From contig CALAVE010000096.1 in the NCBI GenBank assembly GCA_937892215.1, forward strand, positions 1 to 26,246: a DNA stretch of 26,246 bases, given 5' to 3'. Below the pieces are notes generated by a model. That model was given only the letters and a program-made list of their open reading frames with translations, was not told where the DNA came from and did not search any database. Below, one piece after another: positions 5,357 to 12,117 of this stretch; the stretch's first letter is position 1, and each line of letters opens with the position of its first letter. Source of the DNA: an uncultured Porphyromonadaceae bacterium (GTDB lineage: Bacteria > Bacteroidota > Bacteroidia > Bacteroidales > Muribaculaceae). A program made the position numbers and the translations under genes.

Positions 5357-7126
5357 ATGAACGAACGTCTAAACACCTTGCGACATCTAATGAGCCGCCT
5401 CAACGTGGCCGCCGCCATCATTCCGGGTACAGACCCACACCAGAGCGAAGAACCATGCGACCACTGGAAACTGCGCGAGTGGATAACCGGATTCACCGGC
5501 AGTTATGGCACAGCAGTGATAACCCAAAACGACGCACGCCTGTGGACCGACTCCCGATATTTTCTGCAAGCCGAGCTGCAACTTGCCGACAGCGGTTTCT
5601 CGCTGATGCGCGAAGACATCGACCCCGACATAAGGCAGTGGCTTGCCGAGAACTTGGAGGAAGATGATGTGCTGGCAATCGACGGCAGGCTTTTCTCCGT
5701 ACGCGAGACTAACCGACTAGAGCAGTTCTGCGGCGAGAACGGGCTGATGCTCGCCACCGACTTCCCCGTGGCTGAGCGCATCTGGGCCGACCGGCCGGAG
5801 CGCCCGCTCACTCCAACTTTCGTACACAACGAGGAGCTTGCAGGTGAGACTGTTGACAGCAAACTCTCTCGCACGCGCGCGGCAATGGAGGGGATGGGAG
5901 CCGACAGCCTGTTCATCGCATCGCTCGACGACATAGCATGGCTTTTCAACATTCGTGGCAACGACGTGGAGTACACACCCGTTACAATAGCGTTCGCCTA
6001 CGTTGACATGCGCCAGGCTGTCCTGTTCATCGACAAAGAAAAAGTAACCGACGAGGTGGCCGCCCACCTTAAGCGATACGACGTGGCATGGAAGCCCTAC
6101 GACGACGTGGAGCACTTTCTCACGCGCCGCAGCGAGCATAATGTCACCATTATCGACCCCGACCGCGTGAGCGATGCACTGGCCAACGCTATGCCGTGCG
6201 CAAAGATATACGCCCCTTCTCCCACTACAGCACTGAAGGCCGTGAAAAATCCAGTCCAGTTAGCCGGCTTCCTCAGTGCGATGGAACGCGACGGCGCGGC
6301 ACTGGTGCGCCTGTTCAAGTGGATTGAGGAGAAAGTGGCCGCCGGAGAGCAGGTGACTGAAATCAGTATAGCGAATCGAGCCATAGAGGAGCGTTCCAAG
6401 AGCGAACTCTACCACAGCGAAAGTTTCGGTATGATAGCCGGGTACCGTGAGCACGGCGCCATAGTCCACTACCATGCCACGCCCGAGTGTGATGCGACAC
6501 TGCAACCAAGCGGGTTGCTGCTTATCGACTGCGGAGCCCAGTATCTCGACGGCACCACCGACATCACGCGCACTATAACACTGGGCATTCCCACACCCGA
6601 CGAAATCCACAACTACACACTGGTGCTCAAAGGCCACTTGGCACTTGCACGCGCCCAGTTCCCAGTGGGAACATGCGGTGTGCAACTCGACGCTATTGCG
6701 CGAATGCCGCTCTGGCAGGAGGGGAAAGCCTTCTTCCACGGCACGGGACACGGAGTGGGCCATTTCCTGGGTTGCCACGAAGGGCCGCAAAGCATACGCA
6801 CAAACCTCAACCCCACCGCACTGGAACCCGGAATGATCACCAGCGACGAACCGGGACTTTACCTCGCAGGGCAATACGGCATCAGAATTGAGAACCTGAT
6901 ACTGTGCGTAGAGGGCGAAAAGACCGAGGAATTCGGTAATTTCCTCCGCTTCGAGACACTCACCCTGTTCCCCTACGACCTGCGCTTGATAGACCGCTCG
7001 ATGCTCACAGCAGAAGAGACAGAGCAAATCAACGCCTATCACGCCACTGTGCGCGAGCGCCTCACCCCGTTTCTCGCGGCCGACGAAGCCGAATGGCTGG
7101 CACAGAAGACTTTAGCAATACAGTAA
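5357..7126 (+). CDS. pepP: Xaa-Pro aminopeptidase (M24 family)
   Basis: A 589-aa M24B metallopeptidase that removes N-terminal residues preceding proline. Two creatinase-like N-terminal domains occupy roughly residues 1-300 (ITGFTGSYGTAVIT, RLWTDSRYFLQA). The pita-bread catalytic domain follows at about 310-530. The five dimetal ligands are all present: Asp391 and Asp402 (LLIDCGAQYLDGTTDITRT), His469 (GTGHGVGHFLG), Glu498 (TSDEPGLY) and Glu512 (IRIENLIL). The length and three-domain plan resemble XPNPEP1-type enzymes more than the ~440-aa E. coli PepP. No signal peptide is seen, so it is probably cytoplasmic. It lies between the unknown secreted protein and the carbonic-anhydrase-like gene, close enough for one transcript. 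The symbol is by function; orthology is untested. Confidence 0.92.
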   Translation: MNERLNTLRHLMSRLNVAAAIIPGTDPHQSEEPCDHWKLREWITGFTGSYGTAVITQNDARLWTDSRYFLQAELQLADSGFSLMREDIDPDIRQWLAENLEEDDVLAIDGRLFSVRETNRLEQFCGENGLMLATDFPVAERIWADRPERPLTPTFVHNEELAGETVDSKLSRTRAAMEGMGADSLFIASLDDIAWLFNIRGNDVEYTPVTIAFAYVDMRQAVLFIDKEKVTDEVAAHLKRYDVAWKPYDDVEHFLTRRSEHNVTIIDPDRVSDALANAMPCAKIYAPSPTTALKAVKNPVQLAGFLSAMERDGAALVRLFKWIEEKVAAGEQVTEISIANRAIEERSKSELYHSESFGMIAGYREHGAIVHYHATPECDATLQPSGLLLIDCGAQYLDGTTDITRTITLGIPTPDEIHNYTLVLKGHLALARAQFPVGTCGVQLDAIARMPLWQEGKAFFHGTGHGVGHFLGCHEGPQSIRTNLNPTALEPGMITSDEPGLYLAGQYGIRIENLILCVEGEKTEEFGNFLRFETLTLFPYDLRLIDRSMLTAEETEQINAYHATVRERLTPFLAADEAEWLAQKTLAIQ

Positions 7127-7149
7127 ATCATCAATAAACTAATCTATAT

Positions 7150-7674
7150 ATGGCATTAATTAAGAAAGTACGCGGCTTTGAGCCGAAAATAGGAAAAGGT
7201 TGTTTCCTGGCCGACAACGCTGTGGTTGTGGGCGATGTAACCATGGGTGACGACTGCAGCGTATGGTTTGGCGCGGTGCTCCGTGGCGACGTGAACACAA
7301 TCACCATTGGCAACCGTGTCAACATCCAGGATAACGCTGTTATCCACACACTCTACGAGAAATCCGTCACCACCATTGGCAATGACGTGTCAATAGGCCA
7401 CAACGTGGTGGTTCACGGAGCCACCATTCACGACATGGCACTCATTGGTATGGGTAGCATCATCCTGGACCACGCCGAGATAGGCGAAGGTGCCATTATT
7501 GCAGCAGGCAGCGTAGTCTTGGGCGGCACCAAGGTCGGTCCCAACGAGTTATGGGCCGGCAGCCCCGCCAAGTTTAAGAAAATGGTGGACCCTGCGCAAG
7601 CCAAGGAAATCAACGTTAAAATTGCCAAGAACTACCTGATGTACTCCACCTGGTACGACCGTGAGGAGCAATAA
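7150..7674 (+). CDS. Gamma-carbonic-anhydrase-like hexapeptide protein
   Basis: A 174-aa left-handed beta-helix protein of the YrdA/PaaY/gamma-carbonic-anhydrase group. Hexapeptide-type turns run through residues about 10-140: IGKGCFLADNAVVVGDVTMG, WFGAVLRGDVNTITIGNRVN, IGEGAIIAAGSVVLGG. Zinc-site His candidates lie in NAVIH and IGHNVVVHGATI. The motif GDVNTITIGNRVNIQDNAVIH matches the family closely, as does the end WAGSPAKFKK. Members form trimers. Enzyme activity varies, and many annotated ones have no shown carbonic anhydrase activity. The gene starts 23 bp after the aminopeptidase, so co-transcription is likely. It ends facing the dGTPase gene across 107 bp without a clear terminator. 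Confidence 0.88.
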   Translation: MALIKKVRGFEPKIGKGCFLADNAVVVGDVTMGDDCSVWFGAVLRGDVNTITIGNRVNIQDNAVIHTLYEKSVTTIGNDVSIGHNVVVHGATIHDMALIGMGSIILDHAEIGEGAIIAAGSVVLGGTKVGPNELWAGSPAKFKKMVDPAQAKEINVKIAKNYLMYSTWYDREEQ

Positions 7675-7781
7675 TCACCGCGCCCCGCATATCAGACCGA
7701 TTCCAATTCAGGTAGCACAATCCGGCTCTATTCCGCGCTTGTTCTGAAGGAACGCACAATAGGAGTTTATATAAATTAATG

Positions 7782-9104
7782 TTACACAGTGGGCAGGCTA
7801 ATGCCGCCGAGTTGGCGATAGAGATTCAGCGCATACACATCGGTCATGGCACTGATATGGTCGATTACGGCCTGGATCTTCTCGTAGAGCGATGAAGCGT
7901 CCACGTCGTACTGCTCGGGGAACTTGTTGAGCAGCAGTTGCGAGTAGTTATGCTCCGGATGCAGCACAGCATCTATGAGTTTATCCAGCAGGAAGTTTAT
8001 AATGCGGTTTCCGGCCAAGTCCACGTCCACCACATATCCGGCGCGATAGAGTCGGTGGAAAGCGAGTTCGCTGCACGCCCGATATCCTGCCGCCGGGACC
8101 TCGCTCATGTGCTCAATCAGTGTCCCTGAAAATTCACCGTTCAGAATCGCGTCCTCGTTTTCCACGAACACGCGGGCGCATTCATCCACCAGCAATCCCA
8201 CTATGCACGAGCGCAGATAGACAATCTTCTCATTGGGGTCGGCAACAGTCGCCATCACCTCACGCACGTGTTCGGCACGGTTAGGTTCAAAGAAGCGCAT
8301 AAGCAACGATATGGTCTCGTCGGTGGAGATTATGCGCAGTTTGTGCCCGTCCTCAATATCCATTATCTGGTAGCAAATGTCATCGGCAGCCTCCACCATA
8401 TACACCAGCGGATGGCGGCTGTACCGGTCCTCACCCTGCTTAATGAGTCCCAGACGGTCCGCTATACGGGCGAACACGTCGCGCTCAGTGGTGAAGAAGC
8501 CGAACTTTCCTTTCTCGCCGGCATTCGACGAAGAATACGGATACTTGACAATCGCGGCAAGAGTGGAATATGTCATGGCAAAGCCGCCGGGGCGGCGACC
8601 ACGGAACTGATGAACCAGCGCGCGGAAAGAGTTGGCATTGCCCTCGAAGTGAACAAGGTCGTCCCACTGCTCCATAGTGAGTTTGTTCCGCAGCAACTGG
8701 CCACGACCCTCCGAGAAGAATGCGCCTATGGTTTTCTCGCCCGAATGGCCGAAGGGCGGGTTTCCCAAGTCGTGTGCGAGGCAGGCGGCGGCCACTATTT
8801 CTCCCATTTTCAGCAACTTGTCGCGCCAGGGTTCAGCCTTGTATTTTTCCAGTAGCGGCTGTGCTATCTCGTTGGCCAGCGAGCGCCCCACACACGCCAC
8901 TTCCAGGCTGTGAGTGAGCCTGTTGTGCACAAAAATGCTACCCGGTAGCGGGAACACCTGCGTCTTGTTTTGGAGTCGGCGGAAAGGCGAAGAGAAAATC
9001 AGTCGGTCGTAATCGCGCTCAAACTCGCTTCTCACTCCACCCTTGCGTTCCTGACGCCCTTCCTGACCCAGGCGCACATCGCAAATCAGTTTATCCCAGT
9101 TCAT
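7782..9104 (-). CDS. dgt: dGTPase-like HD-domain dNTP triphosphohydrolase
   Basis: About 440 aa, starting MNWDKLICDVRLG. The conserved block SEFERDYDRLIFSSPFRRLQ and the HD-domain metal ligands are clear: His65 (HNRLTHSLEV) and His111-Asp112 (CLAHDLGNPPFGHSGE). A later Asp comes from EAADDICYQIMD. The family hydrolyses dNTPs to the nucleoside and triphosphate and can limit dNTP pools. The upstream frame stays open to a TTG at 9137, but the paired ATGs at 9107 and 9104 are better, and family members start MNW. With the ATG at 9104 it overlaps the 3' end of the symporter gene by 14 bp, so translation is probably coupled. No separate promoter is seen. Confidence 0.9.
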   Translation of the reverse strand: MNWDKLICDVRLGQEGRQERKGGVRSEFERDYDRLIFSSPFRRLQNKTQVFPLPGSIFVHNRLTHSLEVACVGRSLANEIAQPLLEKYKAEPWRDKLLKMGEIVAAACLAHDLGNPPFGHSGEKTIGAFFSEGRGQLLRNKLTMEQWDDLVHFEGNANSFRALVHQFRGRRPGGFAMTYSTLAAIVKYPYSSSNAGEKGKFGFFTTERDVFARIADRLGLIKQGEDRYSRHPLVYMVEAADDICYQIMDIEDGHKLRIISTDETISLLMRFFEPNRAEHVREVMATVADPNEKIVYLRSCIVGLLVDECARVFVENEDAILNGEFSGTLIEHMSEVPAAGYRACSELAFHRLYRAGYVVDVDLAGNRIINFLLDKLIDAVLHPEHNYSQLLLNKFPEQYDVDASSLYEKIQAVIDHISAMTDVYALNLYRQLGGISLPTV

Positions 9105-10272
9105 CATTTTCTTTCCGATTTTTAAGTTTATCCACAATTAGGGCGATTGCCCCGTCACCGGTGACATTGCAGGCGGTGCCAAAGCTGTCCATAGTGATGT
9201 AGAGAGCTATCATCAGAGCCTGCTGCGACGCATCGAAGCCGAGAACCGACGACAGCACTCCCAGAGCGGCCATAATAGCCCCACCCGGCACCCCTGGAGC
9301 GGCCACCATCATCACACCGAGCATCAGGATGAATCCGGTGAACATCTCCACATCGAACGACAATCCCTGCATCAGCATCAAAGCCACCGCACAAGCGGTG
9401 ATTTTCATGGCGCTGCCAGAAAGGTGAATGGTGGCACAGAGCGGCACCACAAATCCGGCTACCTCCTCACTGACATCGTTCTTCATAGTCTGACGCAGGG
9501 TCACCGGGATGGTCGCAGCACTGGATGAAGTGCCCAGAGCCGTGAAGTAAGCCGGCATCATATTAGCCAGCAGTCGTAACGGATTGCGGTGTGCGATAGC
9601 ACCCGCCAGGCAGAACTGCAGCAAAAGCAGCAGAATGTGCATGGCGAATATCACACCAATGATTTCCACGAAGAGTTGCACCATGCGCATGGCCTCACCG
9701 GAGAACGACATATTCAGGAACATACCGAAGATATAGACCGGGAGCAACGGTATGATAATGTTTTCTATTGTCTTGGCTATGATTTCCTTAAACTCAGTGA
9801 AAACACCCTTTAACGCAGCAGATGAGAAATGCGCTATTCCCAGCCCCACCACGAACGAGAAGACCAACGCCGACATCACATCGACCATTGCCGGTATGGC
9901 CACGGTGAAATATGGCTCCAGTGGCGCCGTGTCCTGTACCTGCTGCAGCCCCGTACCGGCGGTTATCAGCTTAGGGAACAGACCGGCACTGGTAAAGTAG
10001 GAGAAATAGCCGGCAAACACTGTGTCACCATAGGCTATGACCACAGTCAGAAAGAGTAACCGCCCCGCTCCCTTTCCGATGTCAGCTATGGCAGGTGTCA
10101 CAAGGCCTATAATTATCAGCGGGATAAGAAACTGTAGCAGGTTACTGAACAGGGAATTGAACGTAAGCATTACCCTAACGCACCACTGCGGCACCACCGC
10201 TCCCAGCAGCACGCCCAGCAAAATGGCTGTTACCACTCGAGGCAATAGCCCGAATTTGAATCGCTTCATCAT
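9091..10272 (-). CDS. Dicarboxylate/amino acid:cation symporter (DAACS)
   Basis: A 393-aa membrane protein of the GltP/DctA/Glt(Ph) family. It has hydrophobic segments throughout, the serine-rich hairpin TSSSAAT (248-254) and the motif MDSFGTACNVTGD (361-373), the counterpart of MDRIRTMVNVTGD in archaeal homologs. Such proteins import aspartate, glutamate or C4-dicarboxylates with Na+ or H+; the exact substrate cannot be read here. The open frame extends up to a TTG at 10305, but that codon lies inside the -7 promoter element. Translation therefore starts at one of the paired ATGs, 10272 or 10269. The dGTPase gene overlaps its 3' end. Confidence 0.9.
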   Translation of the reverse strand: MMKRFKFGLLPRVVTAILLGVLLGAVVPQWCVRVMLTFNSLFSNLLQFLIPLIIIGLVTPAIADIGKGAGRLLFLTVVIAYGDTVFAGYFSYFTSAGLFPKLITAGTGLQQVQDTAPLEPYFTVAIPAMVDVMSALVFSFVVGLGIAHFSSAALKGVFTEFKEIIAKTIENIIIPLLPVYIFGMFLNMSFSGEAMRMVQLFVEIIGVIFAMHILLLLLQFCLAGAIAHRNPLRLLANMMPAYFTALGTSSSAATIPVTLRQTMKNDVSEEVAGFVVPLCATIHLSGSAMKITACAVALMLMQGLSFDVEMFTGFILMLGVMMVAAPGVPGGAIMAALGVLSSVLGFDASQQALMIALYITMDSFGTACNVTGDGAIALIVDKLKNRKENDELG

Positions 10273-10302
10273 AGTTTCAGATGTATCTGTGTTTTTGTTT
10301 CG

Positions 10303-10334
10303 CAAAGATAATAATTAACCAGTGTTCTCAGAAA
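10303..10334 (-). promoter_or_regulatory. Symporter-dGTPase promoter
   Basis: Minus strand: TATCTTTG (10303-10310) is a perfect -7 element. TTTC (10331-10334) stands 20 bp upstream as a one-off -33. The start would fall near 10296, about 25 nt before the ATG at 10272. Confidence 0.65.
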
Positions 10335-10400
10335 TTTATACCTCATTTTTGATGCTCATAGAGAATTTTCGTTGAAATTTTCGAATGAAAAAAAGCCTTA

Positions 10401-10423
10401 GCAACCGATTACGCAACCGATTA
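10401..10423 (+). promoter_or_regulatory. Tandem LacI-type operator candidates
   Basis: GCAACCGATTA occurs twice, at 10401-10411 and 10413-10423, in direct repeat with a 12-bp period. Each contains AACCGATT, which fits the LacI/GalR-family core AANCGNTT. A 10/11 match lies at the same relative place before the paralog at 12118. Both are upstream of the -33 box. Confidence 0.45.
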
Positions 10424-10470
10424 AGTGGGCAATTTTTCATTTTTTTTGAAAAAAAATTTGCCCACTTAAT
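10420..10470. repeat. 13-bp inverted repeat overlapping the -33 box
   Basis: ATTAAGTGGGCAA (10420-10432) and TTGCCCACTTAAT (10458-10470) are exact inverse complements, separated by 25 bp of T- and A-tracts. The right arm covers the -33 TTTG. It lies upstream of the predicted start site, so it acts, if at all, as DNA (operator pair or bent region), not as this gene's terminator. Confidence 0.6.
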
Positions 10471-10488
10471 TAAATTACAGTAACTTTA
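10457..10488 (+). promoter_or_regulatory. Promoter of the 391-aa repeat protein
   Basis: TTTG (10457-10460), 20 bp, then TAACTTTA (10481-10488), one mismatch to TAnnTTTG. The leader is about 110 nt. Together with the operators and inverted repeat this accounts for most of the 334-bp gap 10273-10606. Confidence 0.5.
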
Positions 10489-10606
10489 TTGCTTGAAAAC
10501 GAAGCGAGTCTCGTGAATGTGCTATCGCTTGCGTTTCAAAACACTATACATCAGAACTTTAACTAAAAGTTATACATAAACAAACAACATTAAAATTTAA
10601 AACTTT

Positions 10607-11782
10607 ATGAAACATTTCTACACAACAATTCTTACAGTGCTCATGGCAGTCGCTGGATTTAACGCCAATGCAGCATGGATTGTATCGGGTTCGGGCGCTA
10701 TCCTTAACGGAGAGACATGGAATCACACATCCACAGTGAACGTGATGACCCAGCAGGGCGATGGTTCGTTCAAGCTGGTGGTTGAGAACTGTATTCTTGA
10801 GACCGGTGTTACCTACCAGTGGCTGATTACCGATGGGCAAGGTGGCGCATGGATTAAGACCGGTGGCAACGACGTGGGTGACAACTTCACCATCAACGTT
10901 ACAGAGACCGCCAAGTACACCGTGACTTACAAGTTCAACGGAAGCCTTGAGGCACCCGTGGCATCGGCCGACGTGGTCAAGACAGGCTCCGCAGGCGAAG
11001 TTAGTCACGAATACTCCATCGCAGGTACTCCCGCGAGCATCTTCGGCACAGAGTGGGACCCCGCTAACACCAGCACTAACATGAGCAAGAACTCAAGCGG
11101 CATCTATGAGTGGACTTCAAGTTCATTCTCAGCCGAGGGCGGCTCTCTGGAAATCAAGTTCAAGGTTGTGGTTGACCACGCATGGGGCGAGGCTTATCCC
11201 GCAAGCGACTATGTATTCAACGCTCCCGAAGGCGGCCCATACACACTCACAATCACATTCGACCCGAACACAAAGGGCGTGGGTGCCGAGCTGAATTCCA
11301 GCTCACCTATCAACCACACATATTCAGTGGCCGGCGCATTCGGCGAGGGCGATGCTCTGAGTGCCGACGACATCTTCACCACGAAGTGGGATCCGAGCCA
11401 GACAGCGAACGACATGACGCTCAACAGCGGTGGCCTGTATGAGTTCAAGAAGGCGTTCAGCGCTGCAGCAGAGGGCCTGATTGAGTTCAAGGTGGTTCAA
11501 GATCACGCATGGAGCACAGCATGGCCCACAGAGAACTATCAGGTGGCTGTGGAGTCGGCCGGGAGCTACGAGCTGACTGTTTACTTCAATAATGAGACCG
11601 GTGATGTATTCGGTTCAATCGAGACATCGGGCGTTAACGACCTGAATGCTGACAAGGCCGTGGCCGGCGTGAAGTACTACAACCTGCTGGGCGTGGAGAG
11701 CTCCGAGCCGTTCCAAGGCGTGAACGTGGTGGTTACCACTTACAGCGATGGCACGCGTGCCGCTAAGAAAGTGGTGAAATAA
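10607..11782 (+). CDS. Secreted repeat protein, probable glucan-binding
   Basis: A 391-aa protein with signal peptide (MKHFYTTILTVLMAVAGF, cleavage after ANA). An N-terminal unit (about 23-130) contains GSGAILNGETWNH and WIKTGGND. Two beta-sandwich-like repeats begin at residues 134 (HEYSIAGTPASIFGTEWD) and 237 (HTYSVAGAFGEG). Each ends with the pattern FKVV.DHAW..AYP...GGPYTLT.TFD. This resembles the X25-type modules of amylopullulanases and SusE/F-like domains, so starch or glycogen binding is my inference. The tail (about 341-391), VKYYNLLGVESSEPFQGVNVVV to KKVVK, is a C-terminal type I associate with secreted Bacteroidales proteins. It replaces the dockerin found on the two related proteins. 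A strong terminator follows, and the paralog lies 335 bp downstream. Confidence 0.75.
   Translation: MKHFYTTILTVLMAVAGFNANAAWIVSGSGAILNGETWNHTSTVNVMTQQGDGSFKLVVENCILETGVTYQWLITDGQGGAWIKTGGNDVGDNFTINVTETAKYTVTYKFNGSLEAPVASADVVKTGSAGEVSHEYSIAGTPASIFGTEWDPANTSTNMSKNSSGIYEWTSSSFSAEGGSLEIKFKVVVDHAWGEAYPASDYVFNAPEGGPYTLTITFDPNTKGVGAELNSSSPINHTYSVAGAFGEGDALSADDIFTTKWDPSQTANDMTLNSGGLYEFKKAFSAAAEGLIEFKVVQDHAWSTAWPTENYQVAVESAGSYELTVYFNNETGDVFGSIETSGVNDLNADKAVAGVKYYNLLGVESSEPFQGVNVVVTTYSDGTRAAKKVVK
10989..11061 (+). repeat. 73-bp near-identical tract shared with the paralog
   Basis: This stretch equals 12482-12554 except for one base (T/C at 11026). Sequence on both sides of the tract, also homologous, differs much more. 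It spans the start of the first repeat module and points to recent duplication or gene conversion between the two neighbours. Confidence 0.75.
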
Positions 11783-11811
11783 GAACTAACGGGTATATCC
11801 CCATAATCCAT

Positions 11812-11855
11812 AACAGTGTGGCGCCGAGCAAAATGCGGCTCCACACTGTTTTTTT
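11812..11855 (+). terminator. Intrinsic terminator
   Basis: AACAGTGTGG pairs with CCACACTGTT, with an inner GCCG/CGGC pairing, followed by a run of T. It ends the 391-aa gene and isolates it from its paralog. Confidence 0.85.
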
Positions 11856-11916
11856 CAATATTTAGAGCATCGGGTGAAGAGGGTCTCCTCCGGCAGCATG
11901 ATACAGCCCAGATAGT

Positions 11917-11927
11917 GCAAACGATTA
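11917..11927 (+). promoter_or_regulatory. LacI-type operator candidate before the 709-aa gene
   Basis: GCAAACGATTA differs by one base from the tandem sites at 10401-10423 and contains AAACGATT (core AANCGNTT). It is 54 bp before the -7 element. A second AAACGATT lies in the leader at 12026-12033. Confidence 0.4.
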
Positions 11928-11957
11928 CATCAAAAAAATCAATTTTTTCCGTAAAAA

Positions 11958-11989
11958 TTTGCCGGTGGACGCTATTATTAGTAAATTTG
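11958..11989 (+). promoter_or_regulatory. Promoter of the 709-aa repeat protein
   Basis: TTTG (11958-11961), 20 bp, TAAATTTG (11982-11989): a consensus match. An A/T inverted repeat (seven A, TCA, six T; 11932-11948) lies just upstream. The leader is about 120 nt. With the terminator and operator this fills the 335-bp gap 11783-12117. Confidence 0.75.
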
Positions 11990-12117
11990 TATGCTTTTAG
12001 ACAGTCGGTTAACCTTCATGTAATGAAACGATTGGCGAAAGACCGCATAAACAGAGAGATACAACTTAATTAAAGTTACATTAACAATAACCAATTTATT
12101 TAAAAACTTAACGTTTT

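Noticed and set aside
6260..7042. 260-codon minus-strand frame inside the aminopeptidase gene
   Set aside because: Antisense frame in GC-rich coding DNA; the + strand carries all five metal ligands in order.
9105..9137. Upstream TTG start for the dGTPase
   Set aside because: It would lengthen the overlap with the symporter; MNWDKL at 9104 fits the family start.
10270..10305. Upstream TTG start for the symporter
   Set aside because: The codon lies inside the TATCTTTG promoter element, so it would not be in the mRNA; the ATG at 10272 or 10269 is used.
10420..10470. Inverted repeat read as a transcription terminator
   Set aside because: Nothing is transcribed into it from the left: the neighbouring symporter gene runs the other way, and the predicted start of the downstream gene is after it.
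11816..12073. 85-codon plus-strand frame between the two paralogs
   Set aside because: It runs through the terminator, operator and promoter, and its translation has no protein-like character.
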